From Ectocarpus siliculosus (Eukaryota > Sar > Phaeophyceae > Ectocarpales > Ectocarpaceae), in assembly GCA_000310025.1 (NCBI GenBank), contig FN649747.1, positions 993,506 through 1,057,505 of the forward strand: 64,000 nt of DNA. The letters are read 5' to 3'. Of the stretch, positions 61,101 to 64,000 are shown piece by piece; positions within the stretch are counted from its first letter, which is position 1; each line of letters opens with the position of its first letter. Under the pieces are notes generated by a model. It saw nothing but the letters and a program-made list of their open reading frames with translations. It did no database searches and was not told where the DNA came from. The position numbers and the translations under genes were made by a program.

Positions 61101-63831
61101 ACAGACCTTTCCCATTGATGATATTAGGTAATTCTTCATGGTCTGCGCCGAAAGAGCTAGGCAAAAGGCAGCACTCATCATCGTGTCTTCTAACTATTCG
61201 TCGACACACTAAAGGTTATCAGGCTACCAGATAGGATGCAATAGTCTAGGAACCAGTCCACAGTACCGAGTTGCTTTCGTCACATGAAAGCAGAAAAAGT
61301 CGATATACTACGTTGGTTTAGTGCGGGCGGCGCTAGAGCTCTCGTCGAGGCCACACAAGCCGGTTCCAAGTACTCACTCTACAAGACGCTTCACCACCTC
61401 ACTTCATGCTCAAGAGAAACACTGTGCATGTCTACTCTACAGCGGGTTACGGCCACAAGGACGTAGTTTACAGCGTCCCGGCCACACTCGGTGTTTCCAC
61501 CCCGACGTAAAAAGTCGCAGCAGCAGCCATTGAGCTATTATAGGTCGTTTGGATCATGGCGTTCCGGTGCCTGGGGTCAGACAATCATGCTGTTGTGACA
61601 ATCATCAGGCAGTCCACGCCATCAAAACCGCTGTGGGGCGTTCACTATTGATGCAGATTATCGTGTTTTTTCCGGAAACCTGTTCCTTTTCGCTGCAACT
61701 CTCGGGTGTGGCGTTTCGCACAACTCATGACAACGAGCACCAAGAGCCAAGGACCGACAGCACCAAGAACAATTTCCCATCTGGGGGTCGGGCTCGTCCA
61801 TGTACCACGAGATCGCGTACTCAAAGGAAGCCCACACTTGAACGGCCATAGAGGTCAGGCACGCGCACCCACCTGACTCTCGGTGATCTCTAGCTTTTTC
61901 GCCACCTGCGGGGTTCCCATACCTGCGATGTTTCAACAGCGAGAGTGCCCTTTAGTGAATGCACTGTAGTGGCATCAACTTCACGATGTAGTACTGGAAC
62001 ACAGCCTGATACTTGAGAGCGCGACCAATACTTCAATTTCCGGGCCATAGGAGGCGTCAACAACAGCGCAACGTAGGACGCATGTACAGGAGTCTACACT
62101 GCAATGGCAGAGATGAGCAGGCAAGACAAGAACGTTTGGCGGCGCGTATCGTGGCAACGTCGGATGATTTACGCGATCGATTGTGCGATCACTAGGTGTA
62201 AGATAGGGGTCTCGAGGTTTGTCCTCAGTATATCGAGAGGCCACGCACGTCGTGTAAAGAGAGAAGGGGAAAGTCGGAGATCGAATTTTTCAGTACGGGG
62301 TTGAACCAGATTCTTCAGAAAACCTCGGCGAGGGCCCAACTAGTAGACATTTCCGCCTGCTTCCGCATTGACTCTTCTTGCTGCTCGGGCATGGCATTGT
62401 ACGGAGGGTATACAACCGCAGAAAAAGAACGAAACACGGTACCGAAGGAGAAGCGTTCTTGGACAGCGAATCAAGAGGACAACACAGATGCCCCTGATGC
62501 TAGTAGCTGCGTATTCCTAAACGGAGTAAGCTACATCTGATGCAACGACAACAAGCCCGAATCTCAACAACGAATCCCACTTCACGTTACCCCTCCCGGC
62601 AGGCCCGCGCAAAGATACTACCGGGCAAGCGGGCGAGAGCATGTGAGGGTCACTACCAACAATGATTCAAAGAAAACAACATAAAATAACGATTCTCTGC
62701 GCGGAAGGTTCACAAGCAACTGTTGTCAACACCATTGCCGGTCGCGCACCGTACGTGATTCCCAGGCAAACCACCTTGGCGCGATTCCGCTCCTCGTCGC
62801 TGACGCCGTGTTCCTCCTTGGCGAACACCTAGGAACGTTGTGTCATGACGTATTCACAGAACTTATTCTCCCGTAAAGTTCATCACGTTTGTCAAACTCA
62901 TCATAGGCACGCTGAATTCCTTCCAGCCTAAAAAGAGGCAGAGGGCTAGCTAGCGTTGTAGACAATCTCTGTGGGCTCGAGCCTGAAAATTGGTTCTTCG
63001 CCCGGCTCCCCACTTCACATTTTCGAACTATTTCCTTGCCTCATTTAGTTATCCACGTTCTCCCTTTGGTCAAGTCATAGACAGTCATCTGGGGTCATAC
63101 ATCCAATGCTCAATGCCCCTCTCCCACAGACTCTCCATTCGGTGTGAAACTCCACCCACGTTCACCAGACATTCGAACAAAACATGGCCTCCTACGAGGT
63201 CCGAGATGATGGACTCGCGCACACCAGAGACTGCTCCCAAGCCTTGTCTCTGCACGCCTTAGGTATGGGAAACGGAAACGCTCACGTTCCAATACCGACC
63301 GCTGCTCACGTTCCAGTTGAAACGTCCCCAACATGCCTATCACTTGTGATTCTTCCTTGTGTCACATTGTCATTCTTGGAAATGCACGTGCATCCGCCGG
63401 AAATGAGGGGTGCGTCGTGTGTGACATTGCATAACAGAGTACTCTGAAGATACAAAGGAAGTTGGGAATGGACGTGTATACGACGCACTTGGGGGATTGC
63501 CCACCTCGCGTTCATAGAACAAATGTCCCGTCCTGTTCGTCAAACGACCCCAACACAACAACCCCACACCTGCGCAACAGAAGCAATACACGGGTGTAGA
63601 GTGATCCAACATGCCCAAACGCGCCGCATAGCTACGAACCAGAGAGAGGAGGGGGGGGGTGACAAGCGTCAAACTACAAGCATCAGTGGAATACGCTCCA
63701 CGCACCTGCGCAGCCAGCTTTCTGTACACGTCGCCTCCACCAGTGCTAGCACCCGCGTCGTTCGTGCCCCCAAGAGTGGCGAAGAGGTTCCTCAACCCAG
63801 GGTCTCGGCAAGCGTCGGCGAGCACCCTCAT
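58156..63831 (-). CDS. Family A DNA polymerase (POLQ/POLN-like), C-terminal part
   Basis: Eight exons in transcript order keep phase: 63831-63706, 62828-62750, 61922-61873, 60930-60860, 60655-60526, 60129-60019, 58997-58938, 58302-58156, giving 257 residues and a stop. The order of motifs is that of the polymerase palm and fingers: MRVLADACRDP (just after motif A), ERNRAKVVCLGITYGMG (motif B, O-helix), SFLKAFPGIEPFM, NGYVCTLTGRRRHLPEI, AERQAVNSVVQ joined to GTAADIMKTAMV, the motif C IHDELVLE, and the terminal PLTVNMLVGMSWGSM. The TLxGRRRxLP segment and GMSWG end are closest to the POLQ/POLN group rather than bacterial Pol I or plant organellar enzymes, from family knowledge only. The protein ends in an acidic tail (DEDDDDSE). 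The catalytic aspartate of motif A and everything N-terminal, including any helicase domain, lie past the window edge. Likely role: translesion or end-joining repair. Confidence 0.88.
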
Positions 63832-63845
63832 CTTGTTTGGTAGCA

Positions 63846-64000
63846 TTGGGGGGGGGGGGGGGGGGGGGGGGGCTTTAAAAAAGTTTTTTTTGGGGCCCCA
63901 AAGGGAACCCCGGGGGGGAAAAATGGGTTTTAACTACCCCATTTTCCCGGCCCCACCTTCTTTGAACCGGGAAAAGGGGAGCCCCCCCCCCCCTTTTTTT
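63846..64000. other. Low-quality sequence at the window end
   Basis: A run of about 27 G is followed by stretched homopolymers (GGGG, AAAA, CCCC, TTTT) throughout. This is typical of the unreliable tail of a sequencing read or contig end, and no biology should be read from it. It directly precedes, on the minus strand, the first visible exon of the DNA polymerase gene. Confidence 0.8.

Overview
The window is nuclear DNA from an intron-rich eukaryote, most likely a brown alga or a close stramenopile relative. The grounds are short exons (50-400 bp) split by introns of roughly 200-1100 bp, mostly GT-AG; remnants of Copia-type LTR retroelements and MITE-like repeats; and several large genes for glycan-modifying enzymes, including WSC, sulfotransferase and glycosyltransferase domains, which fits a lineage with complex sulfated walls. 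The organism is inferred from gene content only. No bacterial operon, CRISPR or plasmid feature was seen. Exon borders below were placed by hand from splice-site sequence, continuity of reading phase and recognisable protein motifs; none is backed by transcript data.

Layout. 1-7.1 kb: no gene recognised, several repeats (a 220-bp MITE, a 97-bp tandem array, a small TIR element). 7.1-11.9 kb (+): a GT4-type glycosyltransferase preceded by an unrecognised N-terminal region. 11.9-15.6 kb: no gene recognised. 15.6-27.0 kb (-): one very large gene that reads as WSC domain, then a core-1-like GT31 galactosyltransferase, then a sulfotransferase. A 2.2-kb non-autonomous LTR element with a large internal inverted repeat sits in one of its introns. 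27.2-31.2 kb (+): a 5'-truncated, frameshifted Copia element with a 3' LTR that carries a 143-bp tandem duplication. 34.2-49.5 kb (+): a 22-exon TPR-GT41 (O-GlcNAc-transferase/SPINDLY-like) gene whose modelled protein is 1045 residues; introns 8, 9 and 10 all appear to use GC donors. 50.0-51.3 kb (-): a second copy of the Copia LTR in the opposite orientation. 51.9-54.6 kb (+): a five-exon gene for a 550-residue putative glycosyltransferase-like protein. 58.2-63.8 kb (-): the 3' half of a family A DNA polymerase most like POLQ/POLN. The last ~155 bases look like poor-quality sequence.

How the genes fit together: four of the five genes look like glycan enzymes (GT4, GT31 plus sulfotransferase, GT41, and a putative glycosyltransferase-like protein). 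The GT31-sulfotransferase fusion could add a beta-linked hexose and then sulfate it or a neighbour in the Golgi. Whether the four genes act on one pathway is unknown; eukaryotic neighbours need not be co-functional. The polymerase is unrelated and likely serves DNA repair.
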